From positions 1 to 27,659 of the IMG/VR virus record IMGVR_UViG_3300032291_004401: DNA of 27,659 nucleotides, one strand, 5' to 3'. The number at the start of each line of letters is the position of its first letter. Positions within the stretch are counted from its first letter, which is position 1. The notes below the pieces were generated by a model. It saw only the letters and a list, made by a program, of their open reading frames with translations, was not told the origin of the DNA and made no database searches. Below are positions 1 to 7,200 of the stretch, piece after piece. This DNA comes from a virus. A program made the position numbers and the translations under genes.

Positions 1-234
1 CACATAGACCCAAGCGAAAAAGCTATTAGAATAGCTACAATTTGGAGTCGAAAAAAAGAAGTAAGAGAAAAAGAATTGGCTAAATGTCAAGTCCTATGTA
101 AGACGCACCACATTGAAAAAACCTCAAAAGAAAATAGTTTGCTTGGACACGGTACTCCAGAAAGATATAAAGATAAAAATTGCAATTGCGCCTCATGCCG
201 AGCGGCGAAGAAAAAAGCTTCTTTTAAATCTTAG
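1..234 (+). CDS. HNH-endonuclease-like protein, 3' part only
   Basis: The frame is open from the left edge, so the N terminus is missing; 77 residues are visible. Residues 29-41 carry a C-x3-C-x2-H-H pattern followed by IEKT, which resembles the end of an HNH nuclease fold (LCxxCHxxKT). A second cluster, C61-x-C63-x2-C66-R, follows an HGT..RY segment, as in many small actinophage HNH-like proteins. The expected role is metal-dependent DNA cleavage, either as a homing endonuclease or in packaging. The first half of the HNH motif lies outside the window, so activity cannot be judged. It could instead be a structural zinc protein. Confidence 0.55.
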   Translation, partial: HIDPSEKAIRIATIWSRKKEVREKELAKCQVLCKTHHIEKTSKENSLLGHGTPERYKDKNCNCASCRAAKKKASFKS

Positions 235-244
235 TTTTCCCCTC

Positions 245-282
245 AGATTATTACTATAGCCAAACGTCAATAATCTAGGAGG
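245..282 (+). promoter_or_regulatory. Candidate -10 box inside a dyad that ends at the ribosome-binding site
   Basis: AGATTATT (245-252) and AATAATCT (269-276) form a perfect 8-bp inverted repeat with a 16-base loop. The right arm ends directly before the ribosome-binding site AGGAGG (277-282) of the gene starting at 289. A TACTAT -10 candidate occupies 252-257 and predicts a start near 264, downstream of the left arm. Read-through RNA could form the hairpin; RNA started locally could not. No convincing -35 box is seen. Confidence 0.45.
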
Positions 283-288
283 TGTACC

Positions 289-492
289 ATGGCCGGCAAA
301 AAACCAGCTAAAGTTAATTCGTCAGGAAGCGTAAAGCAGGCTGAACAAATTGGTAAGATAATTAAATATATCGGTGCCGCTAAGGGCGTCTTTCACACCT
401 GCCCCACTTGCAATAGTAAAGTTAACAGAGGCCTTGTCTATGAGCACGGCAACATAACTTATTGCACTAGAAATTGCATACCAAAAGCTTAA
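289..492 (+). CDS. Small zinc-ribbon-like protein
   Basis: This 67-residue protein has a basic N terminus and a four-cysteine cluster, C38-x2-C41 and C59-x3-C63, that could hold one structural zinc. The start is set by a strong AGGAGG 6 bases before the ATG. It has no signal peptide or membrane segment. Small zinc ribbons in phages can bind nucleic acid or the transcription machinery, but nothing here fixes a role. The following gene starts 16 bases downstream and has its own promoter-like box. I do not recognise the family. Confidence 0.75.
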   Translation: MAGKKPAKVNSSGSVKQAEQIGKIIKYIGAAKGVFHTCPTCNSKVNRGLVYEHGNITYCTRNCIPKA

Positions 493-514
493 GTGCTACT
501 ATAGCAGTATGCAA
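474..514 (+). promoter_or_regulatory. Leaderless-type promoter with a start-codon-masking dyad
   Basis: An extended -10 box TGC-TACTAT (494-502) lies exactly 6 bases before the ATG at 509, so the mRNA is predicted to begin at or near the start codon. No ribosome-binding site is present. TTGCATAC (474-481) and GTATGCAA (507-514) form a perfect 8-bp inverted repeat whose right arm contains the ATG. A smaller TGCTA/TAGCA hairpin (494-506) nests inside. The left arm lies upstream of the predicted transcript start. Confidence 0.45.
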
Positions 515-895
515 AATTACTGGCTTTCTAACGTTAACTATCAAAAATCCGTAGTTAAAAATATTAACGAGATGAAACATAAACCCATGCAGGGCACAGT
601 AGCCCCAGCTGAGAGAGAATTCGCTGATTCTTTATTGGCAATCGTAAAAAAATACGGCAAGCTTTCAAATAACGACGGTAACGGAATTTGGGTTGGGTAC
701 GTTCCTGAAGCAGAAAATGAAAATTACGAAATTGGAGTACGTTGCGAAAATTGTATTCTTCATGAATCAGCATCAGTTTGTAAAATTGTTAAACAAAGAA
801 TTCAACCTGGCGGATACTGTAGATTAGCGGCTATACCCGATGGGGTTGTGGGATCATCTAAAGATGATGATGATGATGATTCAGATGAAGAATAG
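509..895 (+). CDS. Four-cysteine protein with an acidic tail
   Basis: This 128-residue protein has an N-terminal helix-rich half and a cysteine cluster C79-x2-C82-x8-C91-x12-C104. It ends in a strongly acidic tail of Asp, Ser and Glu from about residue 118. The sequence around the cluster (CENC...C..V...I.PGGYCR) resembles small phage proteins with a possible HiPIP-like or zinc-binding cysteine pattern; whether it holds iron-sulfur or zinc cannot be told. No ribosome-binding site is seen before the ATG, which follows a leaderless-type -10 box. The next gene encodes a ferredoxin, so a redox partnership is conceivable but only inferred. Confidence 0.7.
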   Translation: MQNYWLSNVNYQKSVVKNINEMKHKPMQGTVAPAEREFADSLLAIVKKYGKLSNNDGNGIWVGYVPEAENENYEIGVRCENCILHESASVCKIVKQRIQPGGYCRLAAIPDGVVGSSKDDDDDDSDEE

Positions 896-910
896 ATTTG
901 AAAATAAACA

Positions 911-1156
911 ATGAGAGTTTGGATTGACCAAGACCTATGTACTGGAGATGGACTATGCGCAGAGATAGCACCAGATGTATTCCACATGATGCCAGATGGT
1001 CTTGCGTATGTAAAAGAAGGGGACAAGATTTATGCGGCCGCTGTGGGGAACCCAGAAGGCGCAGCAGGTTTAGCATCCTTTTCGGACGAAAGACTAGGAG
1101 ACGTAATTGACGCAGCAGAAGAATGCCCAGGAGAATGTATCTTCATCGAGCCCTAA
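911..1156 (+). CDS. Small ferredoxin with a CxxDxxC cluster motif
   Basis: This 81-residue protein has the fold signature of single-cluster ferredoxins common in Actinobacteria: an N-terminal RVWIDQDLC strand, C10-T-G-D13-G-L-C16, a PDVF segment, and a C-terminal C72-P. Asp13 sits where a [4Fe-4S] protein would have its second Cys (CxxCxxC). This suggests a [3Fe-4S] cluster, or a [4Fe-4S] cluster with an Asp ligand as in Pyrococcus furiosus ferredoxin. An extra Cys76 lies four residues after Cys72. Relatives carry single electrons to cytochromes P450 and other oxygenases. The redox partner is unknown. No strong ribosome-binding site is seen. Confidence 0.88.
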   Translation: MRVWIDQDLCTGDGLCAEIAPDVFHMMPDGLAYVKEGDKIYAAAVGNPEGAAGLASFSDERLGDVIDAAEECPGECIFIEP

Positions 1157-1253
1157 AGCCCTTCATTATTTAACTATTGAAGAAAAGCTAAAAGAATTGT
1201 GGGAAAAAGAAGAAGAATTTTTAAGATCTGTTGGGGTTGAGACAACCAGCTAG
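1107..1253 (+). CDS. Possible small TTG-start protein overlapping the ferredoxin
   Basis: After a stop codon at 1104-1106, a frame opens with TTG at 1107, preceded by AGGAG at good spacing, and runs to TAG at 1251. It would encode 48 residues ending in a charged, probably helical segment (LTIEEKLKELWEKEEEFL). It overlaps the end of the ferredoxin gene by 50 bases in another frame. No ATG or GTG is available. If it is not coding, the 154 bases between 1157 and 1310 hold only the regulatory dyad before the holin-like gene. Confidence 0.35.
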   Translation: MTQQKNAQENVSSSSPKALHYLTIEEKLKELWEKEEEFLRSVGVETTS

Positions 1254-1279
1254 TAACTGGTGTATCCCACATAGGCAAT

Positions 1280-1311
1280 TACTATAATCCCAGCAAACAG
1301 GAGGGATTATA
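1280..1311 (+). promoter_or_regulatory. -10 box merged with a hairpin that masks the holin-like gene start
   Basis: TATAATCCC (1283-1291) and GGGATTATA (1303-1311) form a perfect 9-bp inverted repeat with an 11-base loop. The right arm takes in the GGG of the ribosome-binding site AGGAGGG (1299-1305) and the A of the ATG at 1311. TACTAT (1280-1285) is a -10 candidate preceded by AT. A 6-base spacer places the transcript start at 1292, the first base after the left arm. A locally started RNA would therefore lack the left arm. Confidence 0.55.
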
Positions 1312-1568
1312 TGGAACAAATTAAAAATATTATAATGCGCATTGTTGCGACTTTCGCAGCTTCGGGCTTAGGCGTAATTGGTGCTGGCACAATAGCCGGT
1401 GTGCCACTCTGGAAAGCCATTTTCATGGCAGGTATTGCTGGCGTAGCAACTGTAGTAGAAGGTTTATCTAGGGCGTTTCTTGATGACGGTAAATTATCTG
1501 TTGCAGAAATAAATGAAGTCTTTAATGGAGTAGACAAAAAAGTTAAAAAAGCAGCAGATGCCAAATGA
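1311..1568 (+). CDS. Holin-like small membrane protein
   Basis: The protein is 85 residues long. It has two hydrophobic stretches (about 9-31 and 33-51) rich in Gly and Ala, then a charged cytosolic-type tail. This layout fits small phage holins, which pierce the inner membrane at a set time to release endolysin. Residues 58-71 (DDGKLSVAEINEVF) look like the second half of an EF-hand loop and helix. It heads a three-gene cassette coupled by ATGA overlaps to a lipoprotein and another two-TM protein, which supports a lysis role. It could instead be a virion or superinfection-exclusion membrane protein. A strong AGGAGGG sets the start. Confidence 0.6.
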   Translation: MEQIKNIIMRIVATFAASGLGVIGAGTIAGVPLWKAIFMAGIAGVATVVEGLSRAFLDDGKLSVAEINEVFNGVDKKVKKAADAK

Positions 1569-1774
1569 GGAAAGTGCTTTTAGTGTTTGGGATTTTAGTT
1601 TTATCCGCGTGTGGATACGATGGAAATTACAGATATTCATGTCAAGATCCAGAAAATTGGGAAGCACCAGAATGCAACCCACCACTTTGCAACGTGGATG
1701 GAAACTGTACAGAAACTTTACTTGGATTCAATCCAAACGAAACAACAACAACACAGGAGATAGTCGCCCCATGA
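1565..1774 (+). CDS. Small phage lipoprotein
   Basis: This 69-residue protein has a type II signal peptide: basic MRK, a hydrophobic core, and the lipobox L13-S-A-C16, so the mature protein would begin with a lipid-modified Cys16. The mature part is short, with four further cysteines (26, 37, 42, 48), a WEAPEC-PPLC segment and a Thr-rich end. Its ATG overlaps the stop of the holin-like gene (ATGA), and its own stop overlaps the next start. Phage lipoproteins can act in lysis (as Rz1 does in Gram-negatives) or block superinfection. The lysis-like context is suggestive only. Confidence 0.72.
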   Translation: MRKVLLVFGILVLSACGYDGNYRYSCQDPENWEAPECNPPLCNVDGNCTETLLGFNPNETTTTQEIVAP

Positions 1775-2052
1775 AAAAACGTTTAACACCAGCAGAACTT
1801 GATGCTCGACTTAAGTTTGTGGTTGGTTGCGTTATGGCAACCGTTTTAACCCTTACAACTATTGGAGTTATTTACGCTCTTGTATTTGTTACACAGCCAA
1901 TTGGTGCTCAAGCAGAAAATGACAAAATGTTTTTTAGTGTTTTGTCCAGCATTGCGACATTTATTACTGGAACACTAGCTGGACTAATGATTTCAACTGG
2001 TGGCAATAAAGAAGATAAAAACGGTAACGGGATCCCAGACGACGAAGAGTAG
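1771..2052 (+). CDS. Two-TM holin-like protein with an acidic calcium-loop-like tail
   Basis: The start is the ATG at 1771, which overlaps the lipoprotein stop (ATGA) and follows AGGAG; a longer frame beginning at 1558 has no support. The 93-residue product has transmembrane segments at about 16-40 and 54-76 and ends in D82-K-N-G-N-G-I-P-D-D-E-E. That tail resembles the DxNGNGxPD calcium-binding loops of thrombospondin type 3 or dockerin repeats. The topology fits a second holin or antiholin for the upstream protein. Another membrane function cannot be excluded. Confidence 0.6.
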   Translation: MKKRLTPAELDARLKFVVGCVMATVLTLTTIGVIYALVFVTQPIGAQAENDKMFFSVLSSIATFITGTLAGLMISTGGNKEDKNGNGIPDDEE

Positions 2053-2053
2053 T

Positions 2054-2692
2054 ATGAATATTTCACCAGAAATGAATGCGTGGAATACGTGTTCATTAGA
2101 AGATTTATGGATTTTTGATAAATTAATTGTTGCCAAAAAAGCTGGTCACTTATGCGGGCCACGTGGGATACCCGTACCAAAACCTGGTGAATATTTTGTA
2201 AAGCCAGTTATTAACATTGAAGGTATGGGAGAGAGAGCCCGAGTAGAGTATCTTGAGCAAGATACATGCCATCTGCACCCTGGAGAATTTTGGTGCGAAA
2301 TATTTACCGGCGAACACATCAGTGTTGATTATAAAAAATACGAACCAATATTATCTGTCGTTGGGACTAAACACAGTAAACATCCATACAAAAGATTTAC
2401 TTACTGGGAAAAAACAGAACAAACACATCCTCTTCCACACTTTTTAGGTCTCGTTCCTCTTAGGTATGAAAAAATTAATTGTGAGTTTATTGGTGGAAAA
2501 TTAATTGAGATACACCTACGTGGCAATAGCGATTTTTCACATAAGAATACATCAATGATTCCAGTATGGAAAGATGAACACCCAGAAAACTTTGATGTTA
2601 ACTTTCATTACACCCACCTGATCAGAGATGGATACCGCTTTATTAGCGACAACGGCCAAGAGTTAGAACGCCTAGGAATTTGGGTTCGTTAG
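2054..2692 (+). CDS. Conserved phage protein of unknown function, possibly ATP-grasp-like
   Basis: The likely start is the ATG at 2054, just after the stop of the previous gene, giving 212 residues; an upstream in-frame ATG at 2000 would overlap that gene. The N-terminal part has WIFDKLIVAKKAGHLCGP, then PKPGEYFVKPVINIEGMG, then a segment rich in aromatic and acidic residues (HPGEFWCEIF.G.H.SVDY). I recall similar sequences in aquatic phages, without a known function. The VKPV and acidic-aromatic segments recall the nucleotide-binding lobe of ATP-grasp ligases, but no complete motif set is visible. It is the last plus-strand gene and faces a convergent oxygenase gene 16 bases away. Confidence 0.7.
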   Translation: MNISPEMNAWNTCSLEDLWIFDKLIVAKKAGHLCGPRGIPVPKPGEYFVKPVINIEGMGERARVEYLEQDTCHLHPGEFWCEIFTGEHISVDYKKYEPILSVVGTKHSKHPYKRFTYWEKTEQTHPLPHFLGLVPLRYEKINCEFIGGKLIEIHLRGNSDFSHKNTSMIPVWKDEHPENFDVNFHYTHLIRDGYRFISDNGQELERLGIWVR

Positions 2693-2708
2693 TCCGGTAT
2701 TATTACGG

Positions 2709-3302
2709 TTAAGCGTACTGCTTACCCTTCCACTGCTTCACTTTCCAAAAAACAGTAGTAGTATATCTTTCCCCAGAAGTTACAGTTTTAACACCGTGTG
2801 CATAATTTGCGCCACCTGGGAAGTACACTAGCGTTCCAGCCTTAGGCTTAAAAGATATATCGTATTGGCTAAAGAAAAATTCTCCACCCTCGTAATCATC
2901 AGTGTAATACAAAACATTGCTTAAGTCTCGCCAAGATTCACACACCTTGTCAGCGTGCTCGTTTAGATGATCGCCAGGTAGGTATCTCGCCACTTGGTTA
3001 AATACTCCAGGCTCCACTTCGCAATCAAACTTTTCCTCTAAAAGAACTTGAACTTTTTGTCTATAAAAATCCATCAGCTCAACCAACTCTTTATCTTCGT
3101 TAAACTTTAATATAGATAAAGGAAATTCTACTGGATTAGGGTTTTCGGCAAACCCTGTTTTTTTAATAAAATCATTAACTATTTTTAAGTGTTCTTCAGA
3201 GATAAAATTTTCAACTATATAAATATTCTTTACATCTTCAGGGTCTATCAATACATCTTCAGAACCTTCGTAAAAATATCCGCTGTTATTTTTTATGTAC
3301 AT
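2709..3302 (-). CDS. 2OG-Fe(II) oxygenase, prolyl 4-hydroxylase type
   Basis: The protein has 197 residues, with the jelly-roll signature of the prolyl 4-hydroxylase superfamily. The iron ligands are H116-A-D118 and H169, and R179 (SGERY) should bind 2-oxoglutarate. The segments LYYTDDYEGGEFFF and PKAGTLVYFPGG are typical of phage members of the family. The expected reaction couples decarboxylation of 2-oxoglutarate to hydroxylation of a protein, nucleotide or small molecule; the substrate is unknown. It starts 1 base after the stop of the TauD-like gene and probably shares its transcript. All key residues are present, so it should be active. Confidence 0.9.
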   Translation of the reverse strand: MYIKNNSGYFYEGSEDVLIDPEDVKNIYIVENFISEEHLKIVNDFIKKTGFAENPNPVEFPLSILKFNEDKELVELMDFYRQKVQVLLEEKFDCEVEPGVFNQVARYLPGDHLNEHADKVCESWRDLSNVLYYTDDYEGGEFFFSQYDISFKPKAGTLVYFPGGANYAHGVKTVTSGERYTTTVFWKVKQWKGKQYA

Positions 3303-3303
3303 T

Positions 3304-4029
3304 TTAATACCAAACTGGCTTTGAGCCTTGTGTTATAATTTTTTTGATCTTTGAACCCGGGGCTGCATTTATTGAATAGGTGGTGCATCTGTTGTCCCAA
3401 ACTATTATATCACCAGTACTCCAAGTAGTCGAAAAAACATTTTGCTCATCCTGAAAAAACTCAAGCAAGTAAGCTAAATATTTTTGCCAAACATCATTGT
3501 CTTTACCTATAGTAGAAGGGCCGCTATAAAAAACTGATTCCCTATTTGTCTCTGGATGGATGCGCAATGCCGGGTGCTTATATTCTTGTTGAGACTGTCT
3601 TTGATGTAAGTCTCTTGGGTTTTTAATATTCCAACCAGTAATATTGTGTTTAGTTATAAATTCAACAATTTTTGGATCCAACAAATTTCTTACTTTTTCT
3701 AAATCAACCCAACTAATTAAATTAGATTCCCCTACAGATTCAACAATCTCCATCATACATATATCTGCTACCTTAGTGTCCCAGCACAGATCATTTTGCC
3801 ATCTTGCGTAATAGCCATATTCTCCAGGGCCAGCATTTTGTAGCGGGGCAAAGAAAGAGTAGTCGTAATCCTCGTCAACCAAAATTGAAGATTCACCTGG
3901 AGCAAATGCTTCAATAAGGCTTTCTGTATCTTCAGGACAAAAATCTTTGAATACCAACACTTTATGGTCTAAAAGTAGACAGGGATCGTCAATTATTCCA
4001 TTTTCAATTATTTTACCAAAATTAGACAT
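3304..4029 (-). CDS. TauD/TfdA-like protein with degenerate active site
   Basis: This 241-residue protein matches the TauD/TfdA fold over its length: W-x-x-D then LCWD, a HPALRIHPETNR segment, and WSTGDIIVWDNR near the end. The catalytic residues are changed, however. The HxD iron motif reads Q78-N-D80, the distal His after WDNRCTT is Y218, and the 2-oxoglutarate-binding Arg region holds only Lys (227, 229, 230). As read, it should not bind iron in the usual way and may be a pseudoenzyme, perhaps regulatory or with another ligand. The frame is intact and a promoter-like box precedes it, so it is not an obvious decayed gene. The neighbouring oxygenase is complete. Confidence 0.82.
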   Translation of the reverse strand: MSNFGKIIENGIIDDPCLLLDHKVLVFKDFCPEDTESLIEAFAPGESSILVDEDYDYSFFAPLQNAGPGEYGYYARWQNDLCWDTKVADICMMEIVESVGESNLISWVDLEKVRNLLDPKIVEFITKHNITGWNIKNPRDLHQRQSQQEYKHPALRIHPETNRESVFYSGPSTIGKDNDVWQKYLAYLLEFFQDEQNVFSTTWSTGDIIVWDNRCTTYSINAAPGSKIKKIITQGSKPVWY

Positions 4030-4032
4030 ACG

Positions 4033-4084
4033 ACAATTATAGCATTTTATATTTTAAAAATCTTATACAATTAAAAAATTGTTG
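4033..4084 (-). promoter_or_regulatory. Extended -10 promoter for the TauD-like gene, probably leaderless
   Basis: On the minus strand TGC-TATAAT (4044-4036) stands 6 bases before the ATG at 4029, with no ribosome-binding site. This is a perfect extended -10 box at the spacing expected for a leaderless mRNA. A weaker dyad pairs ACAACAATT (about 4085-4077) with AATTGTCGT just before the ATG, with one mismatch. An alternative AATTGT copy (4072-4067) competes for the same arm. No -35 box is evident. Confidence 0.5.
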
Positions 4085-4243
4085 TTAACCAACTAAATTG
4101 TAGATGTCCAATAACATATTCTCAATTTCTTGATGAGTAAACAGTTCTCTATTTTGTCTTGTTACCTCTGATAATAGTGACTCAACTGATGCCTTAACGC
4201 TAGCTAGCTTTGCGTCGTCTTTATTTAAAAGTAATCTACTCAT
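4085..4243 (-). CDS. Short uncharacterised protein
   Basis: The frame encodes 52 residues starting MSRLLLNKDD, mostly helical and charged, with a heptad-like middle (VKASVESLLSEVTRQN). Its ATG lies two bases after the stop of the large surface-protein gene, and the end of that gene supplies a GAGGA sequence. This close spacing suggests translational coupling. It has no signal peptide or membrane segment. I do not recognise it. Confidence 0.6.
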   Translation of the reverse strand: MSRLLLNKDDAKLASVKASVESLLSEVTRQNRELFTHQEIENMLLDIYNLVG

Positions 4244-4245
4244 AT

Positions 4246-7200
4246 TTAGTCCTCATCGTTTTGTAGCATTTGGTGCGTGTAGTGCACAGCCAAAGCAACA
4301 CCAGTAGCTATCATAGCTATCTTTCTTGTGTCACCTGACAGTGTAATAAATACTACCACGCTACCTGCTAATGTAAACGATAGTCCAGCTGTTTCTTTAG
4401 CGAACTTCTTAATGAAGCCCCATAAGTTGAACTTTCTTTCCATTGTACCCTCCTCGTATTTAAATATACTATTTCTTGTGAATTTTCCGTTTTCGTCTTC
4501 TTCTGGGCCGGCAATTTCTCCGGCTGCTTCTTGACCCTCTTCTTCTCGCCTGCTGCGTCCTTCAGTATTAGTACTACCAGATCCTCCAGAGCCACCTCCA
4601 GAACCACCTCCAGAGCCGCCTGTAGAGCCTCCAGAAGCTCCTCCTGTAGCTGCAGCTCCAACTACGCCAGCAACAGCTGTAGTAGCTGCTATAAGCGTTC
4701 TACGGCTTCCTACGTCAACCTGGGAACCTACAGCAACATAGTCGTCAAAGCCTTCTCCATAGATATCGACTTCTTGCTCAAGAGCATCTTTAATATCGTC
4801 TGGTGCATTAGTGAGGGCTTCTGCCAATTGGGCTTCTTGCTCTGGTGATACATTTGCCACATCTAGGGCAGCAAAAACCTCAGTAGCTTGGTCGGGGGTT
4901 ATGCTTTCTAGAACTTTAGGGCTTGCGGAAAGTTCAGCTGATTGACCTGGATCAATGCCACCCTCTTGACCCGTGATCAAGTCAACGACTTGTGATACTT
5001 GGTCATTTGTAATTGTGTCTGACTCAAGGACATCTACGATGACACCAACTGATTCGGCATCCAGTTCATTGCCCAAGACAGCGGTGAAGGTTTCAACTAA
5101 AACTTCAGTGCTTACTTCTTCGTCAAAGACTGCACCAAGAGCAGCGCCAAGATTCTCTGCGGTTAGACCGTCCTCCAATACATCAACGATGAGGTCAATG
5201 GTTTCTGCGTCGGAAAGGTCACTGTCAAACACGCTGTCAAAGATTGCTTCTGTTTCTGACATGCTCAGGTTTGTTTCAAGCAAGTCTCCAAGAACGGTCA
5301 TGGTGTCCGCAACCGAAATGTCTTCGTCAAATACGGCTGCCATAACTGTGTCTAGGTCGCCAGAACTAAGCGGACCATCAAAGATTGACACCAAAGCCGA
5401 CACCATGTTCTCAGCAGAAGTATCTTCCGAGAACGCCGAATCCAAAACTGCCGTCAACTGTGCGCTAGTGATTTCTGCGTCTAGCATTGTTGTTAGTGCT
5501 TCGGTGAATACATCTGCTGAAACATCTTCGGTGAACACAGCTTCTAGGACATTGTCAAACTGAGCGTTGGTGAGTTCTGCGCCAAGGAGCGTGTCAAGAA
5601 CAGCACCAACCTCGTCAGCCTCAATATCAGTAGTGAACGTATTTTCTAGGATATTGTCCAATATGACTGTCGTGATTGGCTCGTTGTCTTCTATGTCTGT
5701 GAAGGTATAATCATCTGGTGGAATTATTACTACTACCGTTTCGGTTTCTGTTGGGTCTATTCCAATTGGTTCTGAGTATTCTGGAATTGTCTCTGTTGGC
5801 AATTCAATTCCAGTTCCTGTTTCTACGGGAAGCGGCACCGTTGTGGATTCTGTTTCAGGCTCTGGGTATTGCGGGAGTGGCACTGTTGTACCGTTTGGGG
5901 GAGTCACGACGACAGGAGCGACGGTCGTACTGGTCGTAGTTGTAGTAGTAGATGAAGTAGTTGTCGGGTCAAGAACAATTGCATCAACGGTTACTTCAGG
6001 ACCATACACACATGAACCTACGCCTGCATTAGAAAAGCAACTTTGATTTCCCGCTTTGACACCAAAGCGCACAGGTCCATATCCAGTCGTGACGGGATTA
6101 CTTCCAGAGAACATCCCAGTGCTTAACGAGTAGTTGGTTCCTTGGTTAGTCCAAACTCCCCAACCACCTGATGTTGCTCCACCAATTACGGTTAGGTCGT
6201 AAAAACTAACCGAGTAACCGTAGATAGCGGTATTGCTTGCCGCCGATGCATCCCAATCAAGGTCAACACTTCCGTCTGCGTTTGCAACAGCAGTCAAGTT
6301 TGTAACTGGATTCAGGTAAGCAGCAGTGGGGGCAGGAATATCGTTTGGTACAAAAGATACAGTTGGACTGTATGCTGTTCCAGAAGCGTTGGTTACTTTT
6401 AGGCGATAGTAATAAGTAGTTGAGCCAGTCAAATCAGAAACAGTCGTAGAAACACTCGTATCTGATGTTCCAGTCAAGTTTCCAGCAACTGGCACATCAA
6501 CTATAGTTCCAGAGAAGTCTGATGTAGTACTGTACTGAAACACTGCCGTAGCGCTGAAACCGTTTGGGTTAACTGTTCCAGTCAGTGTTACAGGACCGTC
6601 GTCAACGGTGACTGTTGGTGCCTCTGAGGAAATGGTTGGCGCTGTTGCTGAAAGAGTGCCAAAGTCAAATACAGCAGACTCTGTTGTTCCAGTTTCATTG
6701 GTTGCAACAATCTTTGCATAGTAGGTTTCGCTTGGGTCAAGACCAGTAATCTCTGCATCAATGGCTAATTCATCAGAACCAGTGAAAGTTCCCATTGATA
6801 CCGAACTTGAAGTGCCAAAATCTGGGTCAGTTGAATAGACCAGTGTCGCAGTAGTCGAGAACCCCTTGGGGTTTACTGTTGAAGCAACAGTCGCAGATGT
6901 CTGGCCAATACCGCTTACCACTGGTGCGCCTAGAACTGGAGCATTATTTCCTTCTGCTGAGAGTACATAGCTAATACGGAAAGAAGTTGAAGCGCCAGCA
7001 CCAAGGGTTGGAACCTGTAGAGCAACATAAAGACCAGCATCAGCACCAAGTTCGCCGACATTACCCAAGTATGTTCCGCTAGTTGCAAGCGTATTACCAG
7101 CATTCCAAATGTCAGCAGGGTCTGGAGAAGAAAATCCACCAGTTTGTCTGGCCACACGAGCGCGAGCATCAAATGACTGCAGAGCAATGAAGGAGCCGTT

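Noticed and set aside
1558-2052. Long 164-residue frame covering the lipoprotein gene and the two-TM gene
   Set aside because: The N-terminal part lies in another frame over the lipoprotein and has no ribosome-binding site. The ATG at 1771 with AGGAG and an ATGA overlap is the better start.
2693-2708. Terminator between the convergent genes at 2692 and 2709
   Set aside because: Only a 3-bp CCG/CGG match surrounds an AT-rich core, with no T-run.
4531-5563. Plus-strand open frames opposite the large surface protein, rich in Ser and Thr
   Set aside because: They mirror the repeat and Gly-rich regions of the minus-strand gene, have biased composition and lack ribosome-binding sites.
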